NCBI GenBank assembly: GCA_008828725.1
Contig: MEHQ01004270.1
Coordinates: 124,001-188,000, forward strand
Direction of reading: 5' to 3'
Source of the DNA: Saccharina japonica
Lineage: Eukaryota; Sar; Phaeophyceae; Laminariales; Laminariaceae
Length of the DNA stretch: 64,000 bases
Shown: piece after piece, positions 51,869-63,229 of the stretch
How positions within the stretch are numbered: the first letter of the stretch is position 1
Layout of the letters: every line of letters begins with the position of its first letter
The notes under the pieces: generated by a model
What the model was told of the DNA's origin: nothing
The model's database searches: none
What the model saw: only the letters and a program-made list of their open reading frames with translations
Made by a program: the position numbers and the translations under genes

Positions 51869-52136
51869 ACTGGTGCTACGGTAGGCGGATAATGTATTGG
51901 TGCTTGTTTTTCACCTGCACAGAGCCATTCGGCCGAGTGACTGCTTCACTGCGCTGTACTCATAACATTTTCATGATCTTGTCGTTGTTCTATAGCACAT
52001 GCACCGTCATTTGAGGTTTTGTTACGCAACGCCAACAAACCATGTCCAGGTCCAACTTCAGTTAGGTTCGGAGTCGATCGTCCGAGTGGCCAAAACCCTG
52101 TGGTGAAAATGTGGGCACTCCCCCCCTATCGTAGCA
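51869..52136. mobile_element. Element related to family A ends
   Basis: TGGTGCTACGGTAGGCGG at left and CCTATCGTAGCACCA at right are inverted. The interior differs from family A. About 268 bp, noncoding. Confidence 0.55.
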
Positions 52137-52672
52137 CCACTCTTGGACCCGAAGGACGAAAGCGTGGGAACCCGTAGCAGATTATCGAAGAAGACACATT
52201 ATGACGCCGGTTTTACCTTCACGAGTTTAGGTTTAGAATGGGTGCTTGCGAGCATGGTCCACCGGTTCCTAATATCGTGTTGAGAATACTGGAGGTAGGA
52301 AAATGCATCGCAACCAACCAGCCAGTTTGCTGTAGGATCGGTTTGCTGGCATGTGCGGGTCCGTTTTAGAACTGTTACGAAGCACACCACCCAAAACAAG
52401 CATAACGTAAACAGCGCGTCTATGGTACTTGATTGTGCTAAACAAAAATGTTGACTCTGTTTTACCTCGTGTCCCCTAAGTTTCCCACAAGAGTTTTGGG
52501 AATATTATCGAGTTCAAAATCCGACCGGTATTCCACCCGCCCTTGGCAATGCGGTTCCCGTCTATCACTCGCGCTTACTCTCAGTTTCAGATCCCGTAGC
52601 TATAAGTGCAGCCCGGCGAGCGCCAGCCTGCCTTCAAGGAGCTCCCTTTGATTTTTGTCAAAAAGTGTAATA

Positions 52673-53120
52673 TATAACAGCCGATTTTCCTAATTGAGAA
52701 TTGCCTTTCCGATGAGAATGAAAATCGAAAATACTGGTTTCTGAATGGTAAGAGATGTACTTCCCTTACAGCCATGTTTTTCACTGTAAACTATTGCCAG
52801 TTGTGACACCCATCGACGGCAAAAGAAAAACGAAATCGGCATCGGCAGTCTCAAGATATCGAAGATCCCAGAAAATCTGTATTTATGGGCAAGGGACCTC
52901 GCTCGTGAATGCAAATTCCCTCAAATCCTTGAGTTTTCGAGCCTGTCAAGGCCGATTTCAATTTTTTTTCGTGGATCGATACCTACCATCGAAGAGCATA
53001 TTTTCTAGGTCAAATTTTGATCGTGAGCGAAATACAACTCTTAAACAATGACAAAGTACTAAAATCGATTTACATTCTCATCGGAAAGGTAATTCTCAAT
53101 TAGGAAAATCGGCTGTTATA
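52673..53120. mobile_element. TIR element, 448 bp
   Basis: TATAACAGCCGATTTTCCTA at left and its inverse at right pair over about 55 bases (GAGAATTGCCTTTCCGATGA). Flanking bases suggest a TA or ATA target. Confidence 0.7.
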
Positions 53121-54008
53121 TGTCTACATTACATTGTCTCGCTTGCAGCAAGTTATGGACTAGGCATAGAGCGCGCTAGTGCCGAGCTCCGGTAGACATA
53201 CACGGTATCCGTAGAGACATCGCGCCTAAACGCGACGTTTGATTGCTGTACGTCCACACGTTATGCTTGCTTTTGCGGAAACAAATGTAATACTACATTG
53301 TCGGCTGGCAATTTTTGGTTCGTTGTTATCTGTTTTGATATCGTCGGTGGGTTGGATACCGTAGTTCGTTTCACATTTTCTATATGTTGCACGTAGTCTT
53401 TACACTCCCATTTGTTTTCGTGTGGTCAGGATCTCGACCATGGTGGTGCGTTTCTGTGCAAATAGTTACACCGATGGGTGCCTCACAGCACGGCATTATA
53501 TCTTAGTATGTCATAACGCATGATTATTCTACGGGCGTGAAAATTCGAACGCATTATGTTTGAATGTTGCACAAGGAACGAGCGGGGAGGGGCACCACGC
53601 AACTACATACATCTAGTTGGGTGTCAGATTTCAAAGAGTGTGCTCTGGGCAACGTGGCGAGCACCGTATGCCCGTCGTAACGTTTCCTGCCGCAAGTGCT
53701 GATGTGCCTCTTCTGGCTGGCACTGCATTCACCGCGCGGAACTGCAACATGTTGTGTTTATCCGCCCGCGCGCTGCGAGCATGAGTAGGTGCGTGCTCAC
53801 CTGTAGTCACGTTGGATCATTATACACGGATAAACGCTCTACTGGTGTCTCAATGCGAGGCTGCTGGCCACCACTGCATATGCTTCCATCAATACGATCT
53901 GAGTTCCGCTGAAATACGCCCGTACGATTAAAATAGCATTGCTCCTCTTACCCTCCAACCCACCGCTGTTACAAACCCCAGCTACAGCAGGTATACTCCC
54001 CGGCAATC
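53121..54008. other. Upstream region of the ankyrin gene
   Basis: No element or other gene is seen. It may hold the promoter and 5' UTR. TTAAAATAGC at 53929 and a pyrimidine-rich stretch at 53942-53965 precede the ATG, but I cannot define a promoter. Confidence 0.3.
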
Positions 54009-55526
54009 ATGCCCAATCCGTTCGAGACAGACGCTGATGTTGTCGTCAACCTGTCGGACTTCGTTGAAGACCGGAAATACCTGTTCTTCGCGCCTGTTTC
54101 GACTATGTGGAACAAGGCGTGGGGGGGGCGTTCCAAACTTACCCAAGGGCTCAGGGCCGATACAACAGTGCCTCAGCTGTCGGAGGGCTTCGAGAGCGGC
54201 CTTAATAAGGGAGGGGAAGTGTCTGGCGCGGCTGCAAGTATTGGCAGGCTGGATCTACTCCAATGCGCCAGAGAGTATGGCTGCCCCTGGCCGAACTCGC
54301 TGTATAGTAGAGCTGCAAGGGGGGGGCATGTTGACGTGATGACGTGGGCACGGGAGAACGACTGCCCCTTAGAAGGGCGCATTTGCGACGCGGCTGCTGC
54401 CTCTGGGCACTTGAGGGCTCTCCATTGGGCGCACGCCAACGGCTGCATCTTTGACGGAATGACGTGTAGCATTGCTGCTACCGGGGGGTATATACATTTG
54501 CTGCGTTGGTTAAGGGATAACGGCTGCGCCTGGGACGCTAGGACATGCTCTGGAGCTGCCAAAGTAGGGCACCTGGACGTTCTCCAATGGGTTCGGGAAA
54601 ACAATTGTCCCTGGGACGAGAGCACATGTAACCTCGCTGCAGGGGGGGGGCACCTCGACCTCCTGCAGTGGGCCCACGACAACGGTTGCGCCTGGAGCAT
54701 ATCTACCTGCAGGTGGGCTGCCTGGAGCGGGCGTCTCGACATTCTTCAGTATGCCAGGGCGGCTGGCTGTCGTTGGAACTGGTGGACGTTCGATGCCGCC
54801 GCTGAGATTGGAAACCTTGGCGTGCTTCAGTGGTTGATGGATAACGACTGTCCGGGGAGCGAGAGGACATGTGCCGCAGCTGCAAGGCGAGGTCATCTGG
54901 ACGTTCTTCAATGGGCACGCTTGAACGGCTGTCCTTGGGACGCGAAGACATGTGGCAACGCTGCAGAGGGAGGGCACTTCGAGCTCCTGCGGTGGGCACA
55001 CGAGAACGGTTGCCCCTGGGACGAAAGTACGTGCACATCGGCTGCCCGTTGGGGGCGTCTCGACATTCTGCAGTATGCGAGAACGGCTGACTGTCCTTGG
55101 CGCGAGCTTGCTTTCGTTGTGGCAGCTAGATCGGGGGATCTTCGCGTGCTCCAGTGGTTGCTGGATAACGGCTGCCCTGGTAGCGAGACGGTATGCACGA
55201 TAGCTGTTGACCGAGGTAACCTTGACGTTATTCAGTGGGCACGTTTCAACGACTGTCCCTGGGACGCGACAACATGCCGACGGGCTGCTTATAAAGGAAA
55301 CCTCGAGCTCCTGCAGTGGCTCCGCGAGAACGGTTGCCCCTGGGACGGAAGCACGTGCACTACTGCTGCCCGTTGGGGGCACCTCGACATTTTTGAGTGG
55401 GCGCGGGCGAATGGCTGCCCCTTGGACTCTAAAAAAATCCTGTCCGCTCTCGATACCGCTCTTGATATCGGTCAGTATGACGCTGCCGCGAAGAAAGAAA
55501 ACGCAAACGGATGCCCTGAGTCCTGA
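54009..55526 (+). CDS. Ankyrin-repeat protein, 505 aa, intronless
   Basis: This is a single uninterrupted frame from ATG 54009 to TGA 55524-55526. Residues 1-75 are a non-repeat head of the kind that precedes ankyrin arrays in brown-algal proteins (NLSDFVEDRKYLFFAPVSTMW). Residues 76 to about 475 are 15 ankyrin-type repeats of 26-27 residues, with consensus AA..GHLDVLQWARENGCPWD and a conserved Cys at TC. Repeats 5-8, 9-12 and 13-15 line up as a four-repeat super-unit. The C-terminus is short and Lys-rich. Ankyrin arrays bind partner proteins; the partner and pathway are unknown. Because this family is large and fast-evolving in brown algae, the gene is one paralogue among many. The lack of stops in an old, repeat-filled region argues that it is expressed or recent. 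Confidence 0.9.
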   Translation: MPNPFETDADVVVNLSDFVEDRKYLFFAPVSTMWNKAWGGRSKLTQGLRADTTVPQLSEGFESGLNKGGEVSGAAASIGRLDLLQCAREYGCPWPNSLYSRAARGGHVDVMTWARENDCPLEGRICDAAAASGHLRALHWAHANGCIFDGMTCSIAATGGYIHLLRWLRDNGCAWDARTCSGAAKVGHLDVLQWVRENNCPWDESTCNLAAGGGHLDLLQWAHDNGCAWSISTCRWAAWSGRLDILQYARAAGCRWNWWTFDAAAEIGNLGVLQWLMDNDCPGSERTCAAAARRGHLDVLQWARLNGCPWDAKTCGNAAEGGHFELLRWAHENGCPWDESTCTSAARWGRLDILQYARTADCPWRELAFVVAARSGDLRVLQWLLDNGCPGSETVCTIAVDRGNLDVIQWARFNDCPWDATTCRRAAYKGNLELLQWLRENGCPWDGSTCTTAARWGHLDIFEWARANGCPLDSKKILSALDTALDIGQYDAAAKKENANGCPES

Positions 55527-57490
55527 GAAGTAAAGGTTGTTGTCGTAATGGTTACTCTGCCGCGTACAACCGGCCGTTGGTTCAGGCATAGCAAGCGTGA
55601 GCTCTTGTTAGCTGGACAAAAGTGTGCCAACCAAACAGGGGGTAGCCAGAGTCCCTGGCCTTTTCCTTACGCCATCGTTGGGGGGTGGCATGTTTGCGAA
55701 GGAACCTTATACTCCGGCATACCCTTTGCGTCGGAGGCTACAGTAACTTGATTGCAATCACGGCCAGTCGTGTTGTCTGGGACAAAGCCGATGCGGTGTT
55801 TGCGGACCATAGCTGGAGCAATCCCACGGTAGGGGTACCACTTTTGGGCTCAATATTTTCTGACCGGTTGAGCTCTTCACGTGAGTAACCACCGTATACT
55901 ATTGTTATTATTTTTTTCTGGTATGTTTGTTTTAGCACTATCGCATTGGAAGGTTTAGTCGGGTTGCGCGAACGAATGTTTCCGAAGTCATATTTCGGGT
56001 GAGATATTGAGCTCCTTGTGTGAGGAGCTCAGAAAATTCTGCTGCGCCCCTGCTGCCGTGGGATGAGTCAGTGGGGACAACTCGCCGGCAGTGGTATTTT
56101 CGCGCAACGGTTTCGCGTGTGGCGCCGCGTCGTGGCGAATTAAATTCGATGTTTTGTGTGGTTCTTTGAGCGGGGCATGAACGCCTACTGTAGGACGAGT
56201 TTCGCCACCAGTCGAACACCACCACACTGCAGGACGTATGTATGTGCTTTTTTAGAAATGTCTGAACTATCGACACACGATACTTTTAGTAATGGGTCTC
56301 TTGTAAAGTTTCTAGCGTGTCCCTGGCTCCCTTGTTATGCATTTGTTTGGTGCGGCATTCATGGGGTGTTCCCCTTCTTCTTGCTTATGTATGCCTGTGA
56401 CCTTCATCATGAGTAGTACTTACAATAGTTGTAGTATCTGCAGCAGAGCCCCAGCGTTAGCATTGGTTACCACATGTTACATTTTATCGTCAGCGGTGCT
56501 CACTTACAGTGGCTGCAGCAGCTTTAGCGTTAGCGTTGGTTACCAGAATCGTCCATGATTCACTGCCCTGATTGTTGGGGGGCTCTGTTTCCGATTTCCC
56601 GGGCTACCCTTGATATCCAATAGTTCCCGGCTTCTAGGCATCTTGTGGCTTCTTTGCGTATTTGGTGGTTATTCTTGTATCCGGTGTTACTTGTCATTGT
56701 AACGTCTCTCATCTTACAGAATGTGCAGGGGCGTCCGGAAAAAAAGAGAAAACGACACACCACACCCCCAGAGGTCGGAATAGAAAACCGTTGCAACCGT
56801 TGTGATCACATGATGAAATATGAAAATGGAAAAAAAATGATCCTTATTTTCATTTTTTTCACTTGGTCTTAGTACCCCCCCCCCCCCCTAACGAACAAAA
56901 AATTATGTGAGATGTCGAAAAATAATTTTTCGACCACTCTCGGAATGTGTTTTAAGTTCAGGTCTGGTCATGAACCTTCTTGTTATTTCCTGTTGTTTTG
57001 TGTGTTCCGTCTGTTTCATCCGTTTCCTCCGTCGTGGCATTGCTCTTCGAACACGTTCCTTGTTTTTTTGGGTCACGTACTGACTTCGCTCTCACGCGTA
57101 GTTTATGAAGTACTCGTGTGGGTGTGGGTCAGCGTCTCTGGCGCGTTTTCTTATATCCGGTTAGTTTATCATTGCGGCGCCTCTCATCTCATAACTCTGG
57201 TGGTGTTTTCTAGTTTAGGTGGGGGCATCCACCTTCTTGTTATTTCTTGTTGTTTGTGTGTTCCTTTCGTCACGTCCGTCCCCTATTTTGTATCATTGTT
57301 TTTCGAATACGTTCCTTGAGTTTTGGGGGACGTACATACTGATTTCTCTCTTCCGCTTGGTTTTATGAAGTATACTCATTGCTGTGGATTAAGTTACCCG
57401 GCTGTTTTTCTCGTCACCGGCTGCCTATCATTGCTGAGTATCTCGTCTGAATACGAAGTAGGTGTTTTCAGTGTGTAGGTGTGCCCTTTT
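55527..57490. other. Downstream of the ankyrin gene: remnants and T-rich repeats
   Basis: A degenerate family A-like remnant lies at 55828-56066 (GGTAGGGGTACCACTTTTGG to GCTGCCGTGGG). A small GCAG-repeat pair (TTAGCGTTAGCGTTGG type) is at 56440-56545, and a C tract is at 56875-56889. The T-rich tandem repeat at 56972-57480 is listed separately. No supported gene. Confidence 0.45.
56972..57480 (+). repeat. Tandem duplication, unit about 260 bp, T-rich
   Basis: CTTCTTGTTATTTC, TGTGTGTTCC, CTTCGAAYACGTTCCTTG and TTTATGAAGTA occur in the same order in two adjacent units (from 56978 and 57233). Fragments recur at 56640-56720 and 57960-58040. Confidence 0.6.
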
Positions 57491-57513
57491 CACTTATAGT
57501 AAAAGTACCTTCA

Positions 57514-57771
57514 GATGCATGCTACGATAGAGGTGCACCATGTTTTTGCCTTCTAAGGGTGGTTACTTGAAGAAGCGCTATACCTCGCCTCGAACTGATC
57601 ATTAAGGGAGGAAAGTGAAAGTGCTATCCGATGAAAAATCCCATGGCCGAAGCATACAAGGCACAAGATTGCAACAAAATATTGGCATTCTGCCGATTTG
57701 GGGTTAAGGAGCTCGATCGTTTCAGAAATAATTTCAGTAAAAAAAATGCTCTCCCTATCGTAGCAAGCATC
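57514..57771 (+). mobile_element. Family A element with TTCA target duplication
   Basis: Left end GATGCATGCTACGATAGAGG, right end CCCTATCGTAGCAAGCATC, flanked by TTCA (57510-57513, 57772-57775). The interior is moderately diverged. Confidence 0.85.
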
Positions 57772-57775
57772 TTCA

Positions 57776-58795
57776 AGGTGTTCTGCCTTTTCGTGTAGCC
57801 AGCGCGGTTTCTCCTCGGCTTATGGCTAGGATGCATTTATATTGCTGGTAGTAGCCGTGGCTGCACTCTTCGACTTCAATTGCTGGTAAAGTGTCTACAT
57901 TTTTCACTACCTACGAGTAGTGTTTGAATTGTTTCCGATCCGTGGGGTTGTACTTCCCTGTGACCTCAATACAGGCTGCTTTCCTGAATTTGCGAGTTGT
58001 GTGTGTTATTTTGTCGCCGGTTTGTGTATCCTTGCGGCGACTCTCTTCTGCATGGAAATACCTTTGAAGTTCTTACGTAGTGTATTCCCCGCGACCTTCG
58101 CGCATCTTTTTCGATGCGGGGTTCGTCGTGCGTTTCTCTACTGCTTGCTTGAAATATCTTGCTTATGTTAACAGTTATTATATTATTAGTAGTAGGTGTT
58201 GGTCACAACCGTTGGTCGTACGTTCGTCATAAGTCGCACCCATGTCTGATGTGTCTGATCGTGCGAATACGTACGTGTGATTTGTGTAACTGGAATATGC
58301 GGCGGGATCTTGGTTTCCCCGGGTGGGTTTTGGTACGGGTATCATCTGGGACGGAGGGGTGAAGCCCCCTCCGTTCAGTTCTCCTTGTCGTCGGTCACTT
58401 CATTACGATGATGGTTTATAATATACACCTTTGATAACACCTTCTCTCCTGCCTCATGGCACCCCGACGTCCGAGCCACCGCTCCGCGTGAGCGAGGCAC
58501 TCCGCCGAGCACCCTCGTACCTGGTTGTCCCAACAGTAGGAGCACCTGCAAGCAGCTGCTGGATCGTTTATCACAAAATAGTGGCGTCGTGCATGCTTTA
58601 CTACCACCACCCTATATGCATACCCTAGAGTTTGCAGCCTGTTTCCCATCTCCAAGGTGGTGCTGCCCGAGTTCGTCTCTCGCCTCCTGGCGTTACGTGC
58701 TTCTTGCTATTTTTGTATTGCCATCACTAGTAATCGCTCCGAGTCATTTCGCCGGTTTTGACTTCACATTTGTCTCATGTAGTGTCTCCGACGCG
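57776..58795. other. No supported gene
   Basis: Short frames only. A CGGAGGGG/CCCCTCCG hairpin is at 58350-58376, and nothing else stands out. Confidence 0.4.
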
Positions 58796-58799
58796 TGCT

Positions 58800-59036
58800 A
58801 CGGTAGAGGTAGCACTTTTTAGCTGAATCGTTTTCTGAACGATCGGGCTCCTTAACCCAAATTCGTCGGACTTTCGTTTTTGTGACGAATAATGTTTCAG
58901 AGTATACTTCGGTCATAAGGTTTCGCATCCGGCAGCACTTTTCATTTCCTCCAAAATCAATGTTTCGGTGAGCTATGACGCTCCTTATGTGAGGAGCTCA
59001 GAAAAAACATGGTGAACCTATATCGTAGCATGCGTC
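58800..59036 (-). mobile_element. Family A element, well preserved
   Basis: Left end GACGCGTGCTACGGTAGAGG, right end CCTATATCGTAGCATGCGTC, flanks CTCC/CTGC. Interior close to the copies at 8546 and 50798. Confidence 0.85.
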
Positions 59037-59740
59037 CTGCCGCTTTCTAGAGGCAGAAAGGACCCTGTCTTGGTTTGCACGGGGAGTTTCCGCATAGCTA
59101 CGTAGCAGTAGTTGGTTTGTAGTCCTAGCAGGTGCGTCCGTCGTCTAAAACCGTGGCACATTATTATCGATTGATGATATGTATGTCCTGTTAGCGCCAT
59201 CTGCGTGAAGCCTTGGGAACGCCACCGACTATGTATGGCGTATTAATCATAGTGATGCCCCCTCCATCGTGTCCAACACGTTCATCTCCTCCGTGTTTTA
59301 TGTTCAGGTATTTCGGCTGGTTTGTGAACCTCGCATTCATTTCCTGGTTTTGCCCGAATTTCCTTCTCCAATAGTTACCTGGTATGTCCGGTTCCCGACC
59401 CCCCGTAAAGGTATATACCTCGGTACGCCACCAACTATATGTCCTGCATTACCTGCTGAACGCAACATTACCAGGGATCTCAATAGTGTTATCGCGGTTG
59501 GTACCCGCCTTGCTGTTTACCGTCGCGGGTAAGAGTACCACTTCAACCTTGCCGTGTTCATGGTTTCTTGATCTGTTTTGCTTCCTGTAATATCCTTCAA
59601 GACCTTGACTACTTTCTTATGTTTTTGTGGTCGTTTCCTATTCGTGTGCCTATACTGTATACGGGTGCTATATATAGTCAACATGCGGTAGCCGACGTTT
59701 TACCTTGGATACTGCGGTCATGGCAAATGTCAGGCTAGCC
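59037..59740. other. No supported gene
   Basis: Only short frames without domains and no clear repeat structure. Confidence 0.4.
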
Positions 59741-59751
59741 CCCCCCCCCGA

Positions 59752-60252
59752 TATATTTATAGGTTGGGTTGGCGTCGGTTGGCAACGACGCTGCAAAACA
59801 CGCCACTCGCTGCGTGAGCTAGACAACCAGGGTGCCGTTTTTTTGTTATTTTTTTTTGGCGGTCACCAAAGCTGGCGGTCGAGTAGATCATTTGTGCGGG
59901 GTGGAGAACCTTTGTTCCGCACAAGGGGAATGGTCGTATCACGTAGTGTTAATATGGTAAGGCGTCCGCGAGGCAGTTACATAGTAAAACCCATTGCTGT
60001 CTCCGGAAGTGGCCACACCAGAAATTAAATTAACTCATTGAAGCTGTCGTCCATATGCAAGTCCGCCTCAGAGGCGGTTCTTAGCAGGATGCAGCTCACC
60101 CTCCATGCGACTCGCCCAATACCTCACGGCGTTTCGCGCTTGGTGCAAGCAATGTCTGCCTGGTTGGTGAAAACCCAACGCGCTCCGTCCCGGCATTGTA
60201 GGGATGCGAGGGTCTATGGTCATATGACTACGGCCGTGCACAACATGAGTAC

Positions 60253-60309
<57 letters not shown>

Positions 60310-60311
60310 CC
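59752..60311 (+). repeat. Family D repeat, long copy with poly-C tail of about 50
   Basis: It is almost identical to 24982-25505 from TATATTTATAGG to GAGTACACCC. It ends in an uninterrupted C tract of about 50 bases followed by TCCCCC. A homopolymer at the same end in two of three copies suggests a retroposon-like 3' tail, but no source gene or target duplication is visible. Confidence 0.75.
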
Positions 60312-60418
60312 CTTGCCTGCGATAATGTAATCGGGACCGTACTACGGTATAAGGGTTCAGCTGAGGAGCCGCGCTACGGTAGGTATTGAGGCAACACTTC
60401 TTGGAAAAAAAAGGTTCT

Positions 60419-60700
60419 GACTCGTGCTACATAGGTTAGAGGTATACCTTTTTTTGGCAGAAACGTTTTCTGTAATGACGGGGCTCCTTAACCCCAAAAA
60501 ATCTGCTGAATTTTCGTCTCTTTTCTTGCGCAATATTGTACCGTTGATCTTCAGCCATGGGAATCCTCATCACTAAGTTAGCAAGTATCACGTCTGTTTT
60601 CTTCCGAAAACAATGTTAGGCTGCGAGGTTATTAGAGGCCTTAAACATGCGATTGGGTGCCAACCTCTCTACTCTCGTCGCCGTTTCCGTAGCATGACGC
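60419..60700 (-). mobile_element. Family A remnant, diverged
   Basis: GACTCGTGCTACATAGGTTAG at left, GGGGCTCCTTAACCCCAAAA inside, and TTTCCGTAGCATGACGC at right. Confidence 0.55.
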
Positions 60701-60799
60701 CCGGTATGCGGCCCATGCCCTTATAAGGTGGCCGACGCCTCTTTATAGCCGTAGCTAGCTCGTCAGTGGAGGAGTTTACTACTGCAAGTAGTCTGTTGA

Positions 60800-61075
60800 A
60801 TAATCATAATAATAATAATCATAATAATAATAATCATAATAATAATCATAATAATACTAATAACAGCAATAATAATACTACTACTACTACTAATAACAAT
60901 AATAATAATAATAATCATAATAATAATAATCATAATAATACTAATAACAGTAATAATACTACTACTACTACTACTACTAATAACAATAATAATAATAATA
61001 ACAATAATAACAATAATAACAATAATAATGATGATAATCATAATAATAATAATAATACAATGTTCATATTAATAC

Positions 61076-61171
<96 letters not shown>
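60800..61171 (+). repeat. AAT/ACT microsatellite, about 370 bp
   Basis: Almost pure AAT triplets with ACT, AAC and CAT variants. The last 95 bases are uninterrupted AAT. The Asn-rich frame through it is not treated as a gene. Confidence 0.95.
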
Positions 61172-61764
61172 GCCATCACAAGATTTGTTTGGATAAAACG
61201 TACTATACAGTAGGGATCCTTCGATAGGGCTGGGATGTGTTACCCCACACACTACCGGCACTGTATATAGCGGCAGCCAGCACTACTACTCCACACACTA
61301 CGAGATGGTTCCAGGAAAAAGCGTAGCATTCCACCTTCGGGGAATAAAACAAATAAATACACTGAAACTCGCAACACAAAGCATATCCACGAGACCGCAT
61401 CAACAAGACGAACACATCGGTGAAGCTGGTTTTGGCGTCCGAGCTGTAGTTCGTGAGATATGGGAATTGTTCGTATTACTTGGGAAGGCCTTGTTGTATA
61501 GGGATTTAAGCTGTCGATATGACTAAAATCCATATGATTGTTCTCTCGGCCATAATTCGGCCAATACGTGGAATAGGTAGACGCTAGACGTGTTGATATG
61601 ATCGCATCAACAAGGGGAAGACGTCAATGACGCTTGTCTTGTTATGCGATCCGTCCAAGTGCGTACAAGTGTGTTATAATAAACGCCTGCTAAAGTACTA
61701 GAACAATGTATCGAGCTCTTTGGAAACCCTACGTAGGGGGACTATTTACTTTCACGGAAATCCC

Positions 61765-62050
61765 TTTAGCACCCGGATCCAAGAAGAGTTGGAAGACGAA
61801 ATTGGCAGGGTTGTTCTTCACGAGCATACGAAAAAACCTACATGATGGCCTTTTTATTTTCGTTTTCGTTCGTCGGTAATTTTGGGTCAAAGTTGCCGAA
61901 AAATATCAAAAACAAACGTTAAAAAGTACCTCATTCGCCAAAACAATAGTTAAAAAAAAAGGTCATCAAGACGTTTTTTCGTATAGTCGCGAAGAACAAC
62001 CCTGCCAAATTTCGTTTTCCAACTCGCTTTCGTTTAGGGTGCAAAAGTCT
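61765..62050. mobile_element. Fold-back element, about 286 bp
   Basis: Arms of 65-80 bp: GAGTTGGAAGACGAAATTGG, CAGGGTTGTTCTTCACGAGC and ATACGAAAAAAC at left are inverted at right (61950-62025). Confidence 0.65.
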
Positions 62051-62740
62051 GAAGACGAAATGTCCCTGCTCTTGCGGAACCAGCACGTACCCCCTTGGTC
62101 AACCCCACATTATGCGAAGTTTAGTCCACAGGCCCTCTAGCGGAGAACCGTCACTATAGCGGGACCACTACTATTTAGTAATGTAGCACGTAAAACTAGC
62201 AAATTCCTGTGTTTGAGATTTGCGGATATTTGGCGGGTATACACAACACCACCCGATAAACAACTCACTTCTCGGCCGAGGGCGTGAGTACCGACTACTG
62301 ACTCCCGCTGGAAAAACCGCCCGGGAGGGGAGGAAAAAAAAACGTAGTTCATCGCTTGCCTCTGCATGCAAAACCATAACTTCGAAATCCAGATAGCGGG
62401 GGAGTATACTAAAACCATCTCAATTACCTCGTGCGACAAATCGTTTTTTCGTGCATTTGTCCAGAAATCCTACCGCAATTAATTGTGTGTGTGTTTCGAC
62501 TGTGTATGGTAACTATGATGACGATTCGACCTTGATAGGAGTGAATGTGGTGTCAGTTTGCCTTTTTCCTTTTGTCGTGTGCCTCGGCTTGGACGGGGAG
62601 ACCTATAGCGAAATGTTTTGGTCATTGTACATAATACGTGTGTGTACGTGATTAGCGAAATATCAGAAACTTCGGACGTTCGGACTGAATAACTAGATAT
62701 CTATATTATTAAATGCTGTTAGTGTGTCTGTCTGGAATCA
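62051..62740. other. No supported gene
   Basis: Short frames only and no clear repeat in this stretch. Confidence 0.4.
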
Positions 62741-62741
62741 T

Positions 62742-63175
62742 GATCTCGCGATCCAGAGCGCTTCAGCCCCACCTTTCCCCATAGGAAGGGAGGCTGAGTG
62801 CCACAACAAGTGGAACGCCGGGTCTCATGCCCCGCCGAGTCCTGACCATCGCGCGCTTACCGTTGCCCCAATCCCAAGGACAGTGACTACGGACGGCAAT
62901 GTAAAGTCCATTTGAACTCTAAATTTGTCCTCCAATGGTCCTTATATTTCCGTTCAGATTGCTACATCACAGCAAACTGCGAGTACTGTCGTCATGGTCT
63001 CGCGAGTCTCGCGATCCAGAGCGTTGCAGTCCCGCCTAGAAGCATCGGTGGAGAGAGTGCGAGACACAATAAGCGGGACACTGCGTCTCACGCCGCGCCG
63101 AGTCCTGGCCGTCGCGTGCTGAGCGCTGCCGACAGTCGTGGTTGTGTCACAACCCAAGGAAGTCCTGACAGCCAT
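62742..63175 (+). repeat. Diverged tandem duplication, unit about 260 bp
   Basis: ATGRTCTCGCGA, TCGCGATCCAGAGCG, TCTCAYGCCSCGCCGAGTCCTG and CCAAGGA occur in the same order at 62742-62885 and 62996-63165. Confidence 0.6.
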
Positions 63176-63229
63176 GCAGCTAGCCTAGCTGCTGACTACA
63201 ACTTATTTAATTACGAAATTGGCAGCTGA

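Noticed and set aside
54510-55589. A 359-codon minus-strand frame
   Set aside because: It is antisense to the ankyrin gene, open because of its regular codon pattern.
60211-60250. 5S rRNA gene suggested by ACTACGGCC near the end of family D
   Set aside because: Only about ten bases resemble 5S; internal control boxes and the 3' half are missing and a C tract follows.
60766-61227. A 153-codon poly-Asn protein
   Set aside because: It is the translation of an AAT/ACT microsatellite; no flanking coding sequence or splice context.
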